The position numbers were made by a program, and so were the translations under genes. Shown in pieces: positions 1 through 7,627 of a stretch of DNA of 64,000 nucleotides. The stretch's first letter is position 1; each line of letters starts with the position of its first letter. The notes beneath the pieces are model-generated. The model was not told where the DNA came from. It worked only from the letters and a program-made list of their open reading frames with translations, and did not search any database. Source of the DNA: DRPN01 sp964599235 (GTDB taxonomy: Bacteria > Bacteroidota > Bacteroidia > Bacteroidales > VadinHA17); contig CAZRDX010000052.1 of assembly GCA_964599235.1 (NCBI GenBank), forward strand, positions 124,001 to 188,000, in the 5' to 3' direction.

Positions 1-406
1 CTTCCAGCAGATGATAACGCTCGGTGAGATCGGCCAGACGTGCCGCCACCCTCAGGTAGTCATCGCTCTCGTAGTCGTCCCTTTTCTCCAGCTCACGGGT
101 GAGCTGATCGATCATTTTTTCCAGGTCGTTGAGTTCGGTGAGCGACGAAGCCACCTCCTCATAGACGCTCCAGCGGTCATGCAGGGGCAGCTGCTGGGGA
201 AGGTATCCCACACGATGGTCGCGCGGCAGGGCCACATGACCGCTGTCGGGGCGCATCTCGCCCGCCAGGATACGCAAGAGGGTCGACTTGCCGGCACCGT
301 TGCGACCGGTGAGACCGATACGGTCGTCAGACCGGATATTGAAGGTGACATCAGAGAAGAGGGTACGTGCACCAAAATGGACCGATATGCCGCTGACAGA
401 GACCAT
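1..406 (-). CDS. ABC-F family ATPase, N-terminal part (cut by window edge)
   Basis: The first ~135 residues of a soluble ABC ATPase of the ABC-F type (ribosome-associated translation factors related to Uup/EttA). The Walker A motif GRNGAGKSTLL lies near residue 35, followed by LRILAGEMRPDSG and a Q-loop-like GYLPQQLPL. The remainder lies outside the window. No membrane segment is seen, as expected for ABC-F. The start is the ATG at 406 because a TATCTTTG box lies 6 nt upstream. The gene is divergent from rlmD. ABC-F is preferred over a transporter ATPase because of the helical acidic stretch after the Q-loop (EEVASSLTELNDLEKMIDQL), but the missing linker and second ABC domain prevent naming a subfamily. 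Confidence 0.85.
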   Translation of the reverse strand, partial: MVSVSGISVHFGARTLFSDVTFNIRSDDRIGLTGRNGAGKSTLLRILAGEMRPDSGHVALPRDHRVGYLPQQLPLHDRWSVYEEVASSLTELNDLEKMIDQLTRELEKRDDYESDDYLRVAARLADLTERYHLLE

Positions 407-412
407 GAACGG

Positions 413-420
413 CAAAGATA
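413..420 (-). promoter_or_regulatory. -7 promoter box of the ABC-F gene
   Basis: TATCTTTG on the minus strand fits the Bacteroidota -7 consensus TAnnTTTG. Only 6 nt separate it from the ATG at 406, so the transcript would start at or next to the start codon. No clear -33 TTG is seen. Confidence 0.5.
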
Positions 421-433
421 AGACACTTCTTCC

Positions 434-441
434 TATCTTTG
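434..441 (+). promoter_or_regulatory. -7 promoter box of the RlmD gene
   Basis: TATCTTTG ends 7 nt before the ATG at 449. It is arranged back to back with the minus-strand box at 413-420, making a compact divergent promoter with little or no 5' leader on either side. No clear -33 element is seen. Confidence 0.5.
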
Positions 442-448
442 TCGCATC

Positions 449-1879
449 ATGAGCAGAAAGCGAAAGAGGGCCCTGCCGCTGATCCGCGAGGCGGAGGTGG
501 TCGACATCGCCCGTGGAGGGAAGGCCATCGCCCGTCAGGGTGAGTGGGTCATCCTGGTCGACCATGCCGTGCCGGGCGATGTGGTGGACATCCAGACCAC
601 CCGCAAGAAAAAACGTTACTACGAGGGGCGTGTGGTGCATTTTCATCGTCTCTCCCCGCACCGTACCCTGCCCCGCTGTGCTCACTTCGACCGCTGCGGA
701 GGGTGCAAATGGCAGGACATGACCTACGAGGCACAACTGCAGTACAAGGAGAAAGAGGTACGGGACCAGATGATCCGCCTCGCAGGGCTGGGCGAAGAGG
801 CGGCCGCCATCATCGAGCCGATCCTCCCCTCCGAAGCGATCTATCACTACCGCAACAAGCTGGAGTTCACCTTCTCGGCACGCCGCTGGCTCACGCCGGA
901 AGAGATCGCCTCGGAAAAACATATCGAGGAGCCGGCCCTGGGGTTCCATGTGGCAGGACTCTTCGACAAGGTGCTCGACATCAACGAATGTCATCTGCAG
1001 CCGGAACCCTCCAATGCCATCCGCAACTTCATCCGGGAGTACACCCTGCAGCACGGTTATCCCTATTTCCACATACGTGAGCAGCGCGGTCTGATGCGCA
1101 ACCTTTTGATACGCACCACCACCACGGGCGAGGTGATGGTGGTCCTTTCCTTCTTCGAGGACGACCGGCAGCGTATCGAGACCCTCCTGGAGGCGGTGAA
1201 GGAACGTTTTCCCGGCATCACCTCCCTGCAGTGGGTGATCAACCCCAAGGGCAACGACACCCTGGAAGGACTGACGGTGCATCTGTACCACGGCCGCGAC
1301 CATATCCTCGAAGAGATGGATGGTCTGCGTTTCAAGATCAGCGCCAAGAGTTTTTTCCAGACCAATACGCGGCAGGCTGCGCGTCTCTACCGGACGGTGG
1401 CTGAGTTTGCCGGCCTGAAGCCGGAGGATCATGTTTACGACCTGTACAGCGGCACCGGCACCATCGGTCTGTTCCTGGCCCGGCAGGCGGGGAAGGTCAC
1501 CTGCATCGAGAGCGTGGCAGAGGCCGTCGCCGACGCCCGGGAGAACGCCCGGCTGAACGACATACGCAATGTCTCCTTCCTGCAGGGTGAGGTGAAAGCC
1601 CTCTTCGGTGACGAAATGTTCAGCAAGGAGGGCAAACCCGACGTGGTGATCCTCGACCCTCCCCGGGCAGGTATCCATCCCGACACGGTAAAGATGCTGC
1701 TGGAGGTACTGCCGGCAAAGATCGTCTACGTGAGCTGCAACCCCGCCACCCAGGCCCGCGACATCCAGGGCCTGCTGCCCGCCTACCACCCCCGGCGCAT
1801 CCGGCCGGTGGACATGTTCCCCCACACCGACCACGTGGAGAACGTGGTACTGCTGGAAAAGACCGACGGAAACGTATAG
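449..1879 (+). CDS. rlmD: 23S rRNA (uracil-5-)-methyltransferase, RlmD/RumA family
   Basis: SAM-dependent methyltransferase that makes 5-methyluridine in 23S rRNA. The N-terminus has a TRAM-type RNA-binding domain (about residues 8-68). Cysteines C77, C83 and C86 (CAHFDRCGGC), plus one near residue 176 (NECHLQ), fit the 4Fe-4S cluster of the RumA group. The SAM site YDLYSGTGTIGLFLA, the LDPPRAG motif and the catalytic-cysteine motif VSCNPAT follow in normal order. At 476 residues it is full length for the family. Bacteroidota members can modify a different uridine from E. coli RlmD (an RlmCD-like dual role is known in Gram-positives), so the exact target base is not certain. Confidence 0.93.
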   Translation: MSRKRKRALPLIREAEVVDIARGGKAIARQGEWVILVDHAVPGDVVDIQTTRKKKRYYEGRVVHFHRLSPHRTLPRCAHFDRCGGCKWQDMTYEAQLQYKEKEVRDQMIRLAGLGEEAAAIIEPILPSEAIYHYRNKLEFTFSARRWLTPEEIASEKHIEEPALGFHVAGLFDKVLDINECHLQPEPSNAIRNFIREYTLQHGYPYFHIREQRGLMRNLLIRTTTTGEVMVVLSFFEDDRQRIETLLEAVKERFPGITSLQWVINPKGNDTLEGLTVHLYHGRDHILEEMDGLRFKISAKSFFQTNTRQAARLYRTVAEFAGLKPEDHVYDLYSGTGTIGLFLARQAGKVTCIESVAEAVADARENARLNDIRNVSFLQGEVKALFGDEMFSKEGKPDVVILDPPRAGIHPDTVKMLLEVLPAKIVYVSCNPATQARDIQGLLPAYHPRRIRPVDMFPHTDHVENVVLLEKTDGNV

Positions 1880-2125
1880 GAATACCTGTGAACGTTCCTT
1901 TTTTACTATTTTTGCCAGACCCGAAAGGGAAGGGTATGATCAACAAAAGGCCGGGGGCCGTGGAAACTGAAATACTTTTTTGAGCTCAAAACACGGAAAG
2001 AAGCCATATCTTTGGAACGAAAACTGAAAAACTTAAAGAGAAGAGAGAAATTGAATACTGTCACTTTCGGGGTAAGGTCCCGTTTTTGCCCGGAGCTCCG
2101 ATCCGGCTGCAAAAACGCGGATCCT

Positions 2126-2162
2126 CGAAAAATCAGGCAAATCCCAGATTTGCGATTTTTCG
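2126..2162. repeat. 37-nt inverted repeat (stem-loop)
   Basis: CGAAAAATC and GCAAATC on the left pair perfectly with GATTTGC and GATTTTTCG on the right, with a 2-nt bulge and a 3-nt loop. It could end a transcript started at 2007-2014, or be a remnant of a small palindromic element. It is not followed by a clean U-tract outside the stem. Confidence 0.6.
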
Positions 2163-2165
2163 GGA

Positions 2166-2179
2166 TTAGCGCACCTGCT
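2166..2179 (+). repeat. 14-nt duplicate of tRNA-Pro D-arm/anticodon-stem sequence
   Basis: TTAGCGCACCTGCT occurs here and again inside tRNA-Pro at 2237-2250, offset 71 bp in the same orientation. It may be a scar of tRNA duplication or a leftover attachment-like sequence. No integrase is nearby. Confidence 0.6.
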
Positions 2180-2216
2180 GTATAGGGTAATGTTCATTTA
2201 CAAGAGAGACAAAATT

Positions 2217-2291
2217 CGGGGTGTAGCGCAGTCCGGTTAGCGCACCTGCTTTGGGAGCAGGGGGTCGTGAGTTCGAATCTCACCACCCCGA
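2217..2291 (+). tRNA. tRNA-Pro (anticodon TGG)
   Basis: The acceptor stem CGGGGTG pairs with CACCCCG, with discriminator A at 2291. The D arm (TAGCGCAGTCCGGTTAGCGCA), the anticodon stem CTGCT/AGCAG around TTTGGGA, and the T arm GTGAGTTCGAATCTCAC are all intact. C1-G72 is the usual bacterial tRNA-Pro identity pair. CCA is not encoded. Confidence 0.96.
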
Positions 2292-2298
2292 CGAGGGG

Positions 2299-2329
2299 AA
2301 AAGCAGGGTCTTGAAGGCCCTGCTTTTTT
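2299..2329. terminator. Bidirectional intrinsic terminator
   Basis: AAAAGCAGGG pairs with CCCTGCTTTT across a short loop and ends in a T-run. It lies between tRNA-Pro and the convergent ceramidase-like gene, whose stop overlaps it, so it can serve both strands. Confidence 0.75.
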
Positions 2330-3891
2330 CATGGTTTTTTCACACCTTCGATCACCTCCGACAAGGCTTTGTAAAGCAGAGGGGCTGTCTCCGGGCCAAG
2401 GGAGTTCTCTTCGCCGTACTGCGGTTTTTTCTTCCCGTAGGCATAGGGAGCTTTCACATCCCACTGGCTTTTGGGGATGATGTAACCGATCTCGTCGTTG
2501 GCCAGTCCGATGACGAATTTGTATTCGCCCGGCATGGTTTCGCGCAAGGGGGGTGTTTCGAGGGGCTGGATGTCGAAGTCGCGGCCTTCGGGAGCTTCCA
2601 CGCCACCGTTGACGATCTCGGGGTAGATCTCTCCGGGCACGGCCAGCAGGCTGAGCATCTCTCCGAGACGTATGGCGGCTACCTCGCTGCGTTTTCTGAA
2701 CCAGCCGGTCATGCCAAAGTCGAGCACTCCGAGCAGGGCGCCAAGGCGGAACATGGTGTTCTGCACCGGCAGGTCGATGGTCCTGGCCCGCAGGGCAATA
2801 CCGCTGTTCGCGGGCAGGGTGTCGGCATGGTCCAGAGCGCTGAAGAGGAGCATGGCCAGACGTGCCCCTTCGGCACGGGCCTTGTCAAAGGCAGGCTCCA
2901 CATAGGTGGTGTCGCGGAAAGGATCAGCCACGGGCTGGCTGCCTCTTGTGGTCATCAGCCCGCCGATAGCCCCGGTGACAGCCACACACGTCCCTCCCAG
3001 ACCCGGATGGATGAGGGTATCGCCGTTGTAAAGGCCTTTCTCGAGATATTCCCGCACATAATGCCAGAAGTCGGAGGTGATGAGCAGGTTGTCCGACCAG
3101 AGGGTCTCGGCATGGTTCCCCCATTCCACGAAGGTTCCCAGGGTGGAGTCGGTGACCGCGTCGACGGCACGAAGGATGCGCAGGCCTTCGTCCATGACGA
3201 TGGGTTCGCGGGTGTCCATGACCAGGGGCGCTGCACCATGCAGGTCGCGCGCCACCAGCAGCCTGGCCGGACGCAGACGACGCACCGCCTCGGCAACAGC
3301 CGCCACGGTCTGTTCCTTCACATGTTGCATCATCTCCGGATTGACTCCGCTGCGGAACATGCTCTCACCCCAGATACCCAGCAGATCATAGCTCTCGTGA
3401 TCGTGGGTGCTGGCTACCATGAGGTAATCGATCCCCAGATCGGGGGGCAACATCTTTCTGATATCCACCACATCGTCGTGACCGAAGCCGATGGCATCGA
3501 GAGCGGCCACGGCCAGTCGTGTCTGGCCGTCGTCCAGCACCATCACGCGTGTCCATACATCGTCATGCACACCGTTGGCCGCTCTTTTGTTGTCGAAACC
3601 TGCGATCCAGTATGCATCAAAACGACCGTTGTGGTTGTTGTCGTGATAGATATCCCCTTTTTCCGGTTCGTATTTTGCATTATGGTCGCGGTCCTCCCAG
3701 GTGTCTACGATCCGGGGTGTGATGGTGCGGGCCGCAAAACCCGCCTTCAGCGAAGAGGTGACGGGAGGCTTGATGTCCAGATCAACTTCATAACCGGGAT
3801 GACGGTCGCGCAACTGCCAGACAGAACGCAACACCACTGCCACCAAGAGCGCCCCCAGCACGATGAGGGTCCATTTCAAGAACTTCTTCAT
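2329..3891 (-). CDS. Neutral/alkaline ceramidase-like protein, membrane-anchored
   Basis: 520 residues with an N-terminal hydrophobic anchor (LKWTLIVLGALLVAVVLR) and then a domain like the N-terminal part of neutral/alkaline non-lysosomal ceramidases (FAARTITP, LAVAALDAIGFG, MVASTHDHESYD). Two acidic Asn/Asp loops near residues 68-92 (DRDHNAKYEPEKGD, DNNHNGRFD) look like EF-hand or dockerin-type calcium loops inserted early in the domain. The Zn-site motif usually read THSH is THDH here. The region where ceramidases carry the nucleophilic serine (GDxSPN) reads VTGAIGGLMTTRG, so true ceramide hydrolysis is doubtful. Separated from the upstream SIS gene by 82 bp with its own promoter box. Confidence 0.75.
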   Translation of the reverse strand: MKKFLKWTLIVLGALLVAVVLRSVWQLRDRHPGYEVDLDIKPPVTSSLKAGFAARTITPRIVDTWEDRDHNAKYEPEKGDIYHDNNHNGRFDAYWIAGFDNKRAANGVHDDVWTRVMVLDDGQTRLAVAALDAIGFGHDDVVDIRKMLPPDLGIDYLMVASTHDHESYDLLGIWGESMFRSGVNPEMMQHVKEQTVAAVAEAVRRLRPARLLVARDLHGAAPLVMDTREPIVMDEGLRILRAVDAVTDSTLGTFVEWGNHAETLWSDNLLITSDFWHYVREYLEKGLYNGDTLIHPGLGGTCVAVTGAIGGLMTTRGSQPVADPFRDTTYVEPAFDKARAEGARLAMLLFSALDHADTLPANSGIALRARTIDLPVQNTMFRLGALLGVLDFGMTGWFRKRSEVAAIRLGEMLSLLAVPGEIYPEIVNGGVEAPEGRDFDIQPLETPPLRETMPGEYKFVIGLANDEIGYIIPKSQWDVKAPYAYGKKKPQYGEENSLGPETAPLLYKALSEVIEGVKKP

Positions 3892-3925
3892 AACCTGCTT
3901 CCTTTTTCCTGATCTTTCGACAAGC

Positions 3926-3933
3926 CAAAGTTA
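3926..3933 (-). promoter_or_regulatory. -7 promoter box of the ceramidase-like gene
   Basis: TAACTTTG (minus strand) lies 34 nt upstream of the ATG at 3891 and fits TAnnTTTG. It suggests the gene is transcribed separately from the four-gene set upstream. No clear -33 element. Confidence 0.45.
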
Positions 3934-3973
3934 CCTTTTTCTTTTCGCATGACCCGAAGACTATTGCGTGGGA

Positions 3974-4621
3974 TCATTCCTCTTCGCCAAAGAAAGCCTC
4001 TTCGACCACCTTACAGAGGGTGTGGTAGACGGGCAGGTGGTACTCCTGCACTTCCGCTGTCCGCGAGGCGGGTACGCGGATACAGATATCGCAGTGTTCG
4101 GCGAGCCTGCCTCCTCCTTCACCCGTAAAGCCTATGACGGTCATCCCCATGGCTCTGGCAGCGATGGCAGCGTCAACAACATTGGAGGAGTTGCCGGAGG
4201 TGCTGAGGGCAATGAGCACATCTTCCTCGATACCATAGGCGACGACCTGCTGGGCAAAGATGAGGGCAGGGTCGATATCGTTGGCCACGGCAGAGATGAG
4301 GGAGGTATGGGCGTTGAGTGAGATGGCCGGCAAGCCGATCTGCAGATGGTCGGCGAGGTACGCCCCCCTCACGGGGTCGACCTCTCCCAGTTGCTGACGC
4401 ATTTCGTCGTCGAGGGGACGGTGTCCCTCGAAGCTCTTCATCAGCTCTCCCACGATGTGGTCGGCGTCGGCAGCACTGCCGCCGTTACCGCAGGTCATCA
4501 CCTTGCCTCCCTCCTCATAACAGCCGATGAGGGCCAGGGCAGCCCGGGTGATCTCCTCCCGGCACGCTTCCAGCGCCGGATAACGACGCATCAGATCATC
4601 AATGATCTGGTTGGTATCCAT
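3974..4621 (-). CDS. SIS-domain sugar isomerase, GmhA-like
   Basis: 215-residue single SIS domain of the phosphoheptose isomerase (GmhA) type, which converts sedoheptulose 7-phosphate to a D-glycero-heptose 7-phosphate. Visible are CGNGGSAADADH with E following (HIVGELMKSF), the phosphate-binding LSTSGNSSNVV, and the C-terminal histidine region EYHLPVYHTLCKVVEEAFF. It is slightly longer than E. coli GmhA because of an insert (GHRPLDDEMRQQLGEVDP) that some relatives share. Last gene of the set DHS-like > PfkB-HAD > ROK > SIS, 18 bp after the ROK gene. The heptose substrate is inferred from family and neighbours; other ketose phosphates are possible. Confidence 0.8.
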   Translation of the reverse strand: MDTNQIIDDLMRRYPALEACREEITRAALALIGCYEEGGKVMTCGNGGSAADADHIVGELMKSFEGHRPLDDEMRQQLGEVDPVRGAYLADHLQIGLPAISLNAHTSLISAVANDIDPALIFAQQVVAYGIEEDVLIALSTSGNSSNVVDAAIAARAMGMTVIGFTGEGGGRLAEHCDICIRVPASRTAEVQEYHLPVYHTLCKVVEEAFFGEEE

Positions 4622-4639
4622 GGTTTTAGTTTTTTTGTT

Positions 4640-5623
4640 TCACTGTTCTTCCTGCATGGCCACGCTCAGCGCCGCATAGTCGCCGATGCTTTCGCCCAGG
4701 GCTGCCGGCACGATGCGGCACACCTCCAGCGCCGCGGGAATAGCCTCACGACGCAAGACCCTCTCCATATGCGGACGTATCATCGCCTCGTTCCTGGCAA
4801 AGATACTGCCGATGACGATGCATTCGGGGTTGAGGACATCGATCAGGATGGCCAGTCCTTTTCCCAGATATTCCGAGGAGACACGGACGATCTCCAGGGC
4901 AGCGTTGTCGCCTTTGCGGGCCGCCTCGAAAACATCTTTCGCGGTGATGGCGGCGGGGTCACCGTTACCGGGCAGGAACGACACTTTCTCTCCGCGGGCA
5001 AGCAGTTCGCGTGCTTTTTTCTCTCCCAGACGGGCTATGCCTCCGCCGCTGCAGAACCCTTCGAACGATCCGGCCTTGTTGAATCCCACCGGTCCGTCGT
5101 CGGCCATCCGCACATGCCCCACCTCGCCGGCCAGATCGTTGGTGCCGGCATAGAGTCTGCCGTCGAGGATGAGGCCCGAGCCCATGCCGGTGCCGAAGGT
5201 CAGGAAGATCATGTTGCGTGTGCCTTTGCCTGCTCCCATCATCCATTCGGCCAGGGCACCGGCATTGGCATCGTTCTGCAGGAGGACGGGCACGCCCAGC
5301 GCCTCCTCGAAGATCTTCACCACAGGCACCGCATCCCATCCGGGCAGGTTGGGCGGAGAGTAAATGATCCCGGCCCTGGAGTCGAGCGGACCGCCGCAGC
5401 TGATGCCCACACGTTTCAGATGTCCGCGTCCATGCCGCCGCAACAGCCCGCGGGCATGCAGGATGAACTCGGCCAACACCTCCCGCCACCCCCGCTCAGC
5501 CGTGCGGGTGGGGAAAGTGATCTTGTCAAGGATATGAAAGGCACCATCGGCCAGGACCACCGCACATTTGGTCCCGCCCACATCAATGCCGAGGTAAAGT
5601 TCATCGTTCTTTTCCTGGTTCAT
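4640..5623 (-). CDS. ROK-family sugar kinase lacking the zinc motif
   Basis: 327 residues with the ROK fold: nucleotide-binding LGIDVGGTKC (residues 11-20), catalytic Asp118 in QNDANAGALAE, FGTGMGSGLI, and the substrate-contacting EVGH (167-170). ROK kinases normally follow with a CxCGxxGC zinc site. Here the stretch at 177-191 reads GPVGFNKAGSFEGFC, with only one cysteine and no CxCG, so zinc binding is probably lost. Likely phosphorylates a hexose or amino sugar. The isomerase and kinase-phosphatase neighbours suggest a role in the same sugar pathway. 18 bp upstream of the SIS gene. Confidence 0.85.
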   Translation of the reverse strand: MNQEKNDELYLGIDVGGTKCAVVLADGAFHILDKITFPTRTAERGWREVLAEFILHARGLLRRHGRGHLKRVGISCGGPLDSRAGIIYSPPNLPGWDAVPVVKIFEEALGVPVLLQNDANAGALAEWMMGAGKGTRNMIFLTFGTGMGSGLILDGRLYAGTNDLAGEVGHVRMADDGPVGFNKAGSFEGFCSGGGIARLGEKKARELLARGEKVSFLPGNGDPAAITAKDVFEAARKGDNAALEIVRVSSEYLGKGLAILIDVLNPECIVIGSIFARNEAMIRPHMERVLRREAIPAALEVCRIVPAALGESIGDYAALSVAMQEEQ

Positions 5624-5686
5624 GTTGTGCTTTATTGGTATGCCTGCATCTTCACATCAAATCCGGTCAGGCCCGCCACGGGGCTG

Positions 5687-7597
5687 TCATCCTCCACCTC
5701 TCACCAGCAGTTCCATCACTTTCTTCCACTGGGAGAAGTCGGGGATGATCATCTGGGCACCGGCGCGGACCAGGCGGGTACGTTTGGCAGGGTTGAGGCC
5801 ATAGCGTCGCACCTCGTCGCTGGCCACCCCTACGGCCAGCCCACCGGCTGCCACCACTTCTCGTATCTCCACGGGACCGTCGCCGAAGACGATGAGCTCA
5901 TCCCCCTCCAGACGGTTCTCCCGCAGGATGCGGTCGACCACCATTTTCTTGGAGTATTTTCTGATGTCGTTCTTCGAACCGTAGATACCTCCGTTGAAGT
6001 AAGGTGCAAGGCCCAGTTCGGTAGCTTCGCGGATCACGTCCGCTTCGTCGGTGCCGCTGGCCAGGTAGAGGGTCATCCCGGCTTCGCGCATGGCCGCAAG
6101 GAAAGGGATGGCCCCTTTGATGGTAAAGTCGCTTACCTCAAGCTCGCCACGGTGCAGCTTGTCAAGACGGTGATTGACCACCTTCATCAGGGCATCGTTG
6201 TATATTTTCTTATAGCCGAACTTATCGAGGATCTGCTCTTGCGGCACATACCCCGCTTCGTGTACCATTTCCACGAGTGCTTCCATCTGCAGGATGGTCT
6301 GGATACCCGTGGATGCGTCGATGTAATGGCGTACCTGTTCCTGCACCTTGCGGAGGGTGGCTGTATCCACCGTATGGTATTGGTCTCCGAGTATGGCTTT
6401 TACCATGACCGGTTCCATCACCTCCTCCCATCCCTGACGCAAGGTGCTGAGTGTGCCGTCGTTGTCGAAGAGCACATGTCTCACCTTGCCCAGACGGTTG
6501 GTGACCTCCGGATCGCACACCTCGATCTCCGTACCGGGGAGGTAGGTGGCCTTGCGGATGTCTTCGGCCAGTTCGGGACGGTGGTTATAGACGGCTTCTC
6601 TGTTGAGGGCGATGATCTCCTCGCCGCTGGCTGTGCCGGTGGTGAAGAGTTTCTGCACGGTCACCGCGGCGGCCAGGTTGGCGAAGGCAGCGGCCTCCAC
6701 CGGCGGTATGCCCGCTGCCAGGGCCGCCGTCAGGGCACTGATGGTGGTATCCCCCGCTCCCACGGTGTCGAGCCGCCTGGTAAGCAGGATGCCCGGCACC
6801 TCATGCAGCCCCTCATCATCGGCCACGACAATGCCCTTGGGCCCCACCGTAGCGAATACCGGCTTGTGATAACGCCTGAAAATGTTCAGCGCATACTGCT
6901 TCACCTCATCAAGTGAGAGATGCTCCATGGGCGAGACCTCACGCCCGTTGAGCAAGGCTACCTCCACATCGTTGGCCTTGCGGATCACATGACGGAAAAG
7001 CGGATTGTAATGACGTGAATCAAGCACCACAATGCGGTCATGATATTTCTCGAAGAGGGCATTGGCCTGCTCAATGAAGCGGGGATCGGGGATGCTGTTC
7101 ATCACCTGCTGGTTGAAGATGAGTGCATCGTACTGTTGCAGAGCTTCTTCAAGATGTTGCAGGAGCTTCCTGTCGGTATCTTCCGAGCGTCTGTTCTTTA
7201 CGCCAAAATCGATGCGGGGACCTTCCTCTTCGCCGTAGATTCGCTTGGTATAGGTATAGGTGTCGAAGTGTTCCTTTTGCACCAGCAGGGTTGAGGTATC
7301 GGCACCCAGCGTTCTGAGCCGGGTTGTCAGTTCGCGTCCGTGGATGTCGTCACCCACGACACCGATCACCTTGATGTCTGCCGGCTGCAGGGCCGCCAGG
7401 TTGGCGACGATGTTGCCCGCCCCGCCCGGAGAATAGGTATGACGGGCCACCGCTTCCGCCTTCAGCCCCGTTTCGACGGAGACCTCCGAACCATCCGGAT
7501 CCATCACCCAGTAGGCATCAAGACAGAAATCACCATACACGGCAAGCCGAACGTCCCGGATCCTCTTCAGGATCTCTTTGATCCTCTCTTCCTTCAT
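5687..7597 (-). CDS. Bifunctional PfkB-type sugar kinase / HAD phosphatase fusion
   Basis: 636 residues. Residues ~1-335 form a PfkB/ribokinase-type kinase most like the HldE/RfaE N-domain (GDFCLDAYWVMDPDG, SPGGAGNIVANLAAL, and the catalytic DTVGAGD near 278). Residues ~365-636 form a HAD hydrolase: motif I FDNDGTLS near 375, motif II around YLASGTDEADV, and motif III/IV FGDGPVEIREV. HldE normally carries a nucleotidyltransferase C-domain, so replacing it with a phosphatase is notable. It could phosphorylate a sugar phosphate at C1 and remove another phosphate, as HldE-N plus GmhB do. Second gene of the four-gene set. Confidence 0.85.
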   Translation of the reverse strand: MKEERIKEILKRIRDVRLAVYGDFCLDAYWVMDPDGSEVSVETGLKAEAVARHTYSPGGAGNIVANLAALQPADIKVIGVVGDDIHGRELTTRLRTLGADTSTLLVQKEHFDTYTYTKRIYGEEEGPRIDFGVKNRRSEDTDRKLLQHLEEALQQYDALIFNQQVMNSIPDPRFIEQANALFEKYHDRIVVLDSRHYNPLFRHVIRKANDVEVALLNGREVSPMEHLSLDEVKQYALNIFRRYHKPVFATVGPKGIVVADDEGLHEVPGILLTRRLDTVGAGDTTISALTAALAAGIPPVEAAAFANLAAAVTVQKLFTTGTASGEEIIALNREAVYNHRPELAEDIRKATYLPGTEIEVCDPEVTNRLGKVRHVLFDNDGTLSTLRQGWEEVMEPVMVKAILGDQYHTVDTATLRKVQEQVRHYIDASTGIQTILQMEALVEMVHEAGYVPQEQILDKFGYKKIYNDALMKVVNHRLDKLHRGELEVSDFTIKGAIPFLAAMREAGMTLYLASGTDEADVIREATELGLAPYFNGGIYGSKNDIRKYSKKMVVDRILRENRLEGDELIVFGDGPVEIREVVAAGGLAVGVASDEVRRYGLNPAKRTRLVRAGAQMIIPDFSQWKKVMELLVRGGG

Positions 7598-7627
7598 GAT
7601 AAACTCTCCTTTCTTTAAACTTACGGA

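Larger units (their letters stand above)
1880..2216. other. Gene-free region upstream of tRNA-Pro
   Basis: About 340 bp with no convincing protein. It carries two TAnnTTTG-like boxes on the plus strand (TATTTTTG at 1907-1914, TATCTTTG at 2007-2014), a strong hairpin (2126-2162) and a 14-nt copy of tRNA-Pro sequence (2166-2179). A small non-coding RNA is possible, but I recognise no known family. Confidence 0.4.

Noticed and set aside
1906..2112. 68-codon minus-strand ORF upstream of tRNA-Pro
   Set aside because: No signal peptide or domain, and weak coding character; region better read as non-coding.
2251..3912. 553-codon plus-strand ORF opposite the ceramidase-like gene
   Set aside because: Lies antisense to a gene with clear signal and domain motifs; its translation has no motif and reflects high GC codon bias.
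4346..6916. 856-codon plus-strand ORF over SIS, ROK and PfkB-HAD genes
   Set aside because: Spans three recognised genes on the opposite strand; antisense shadow.
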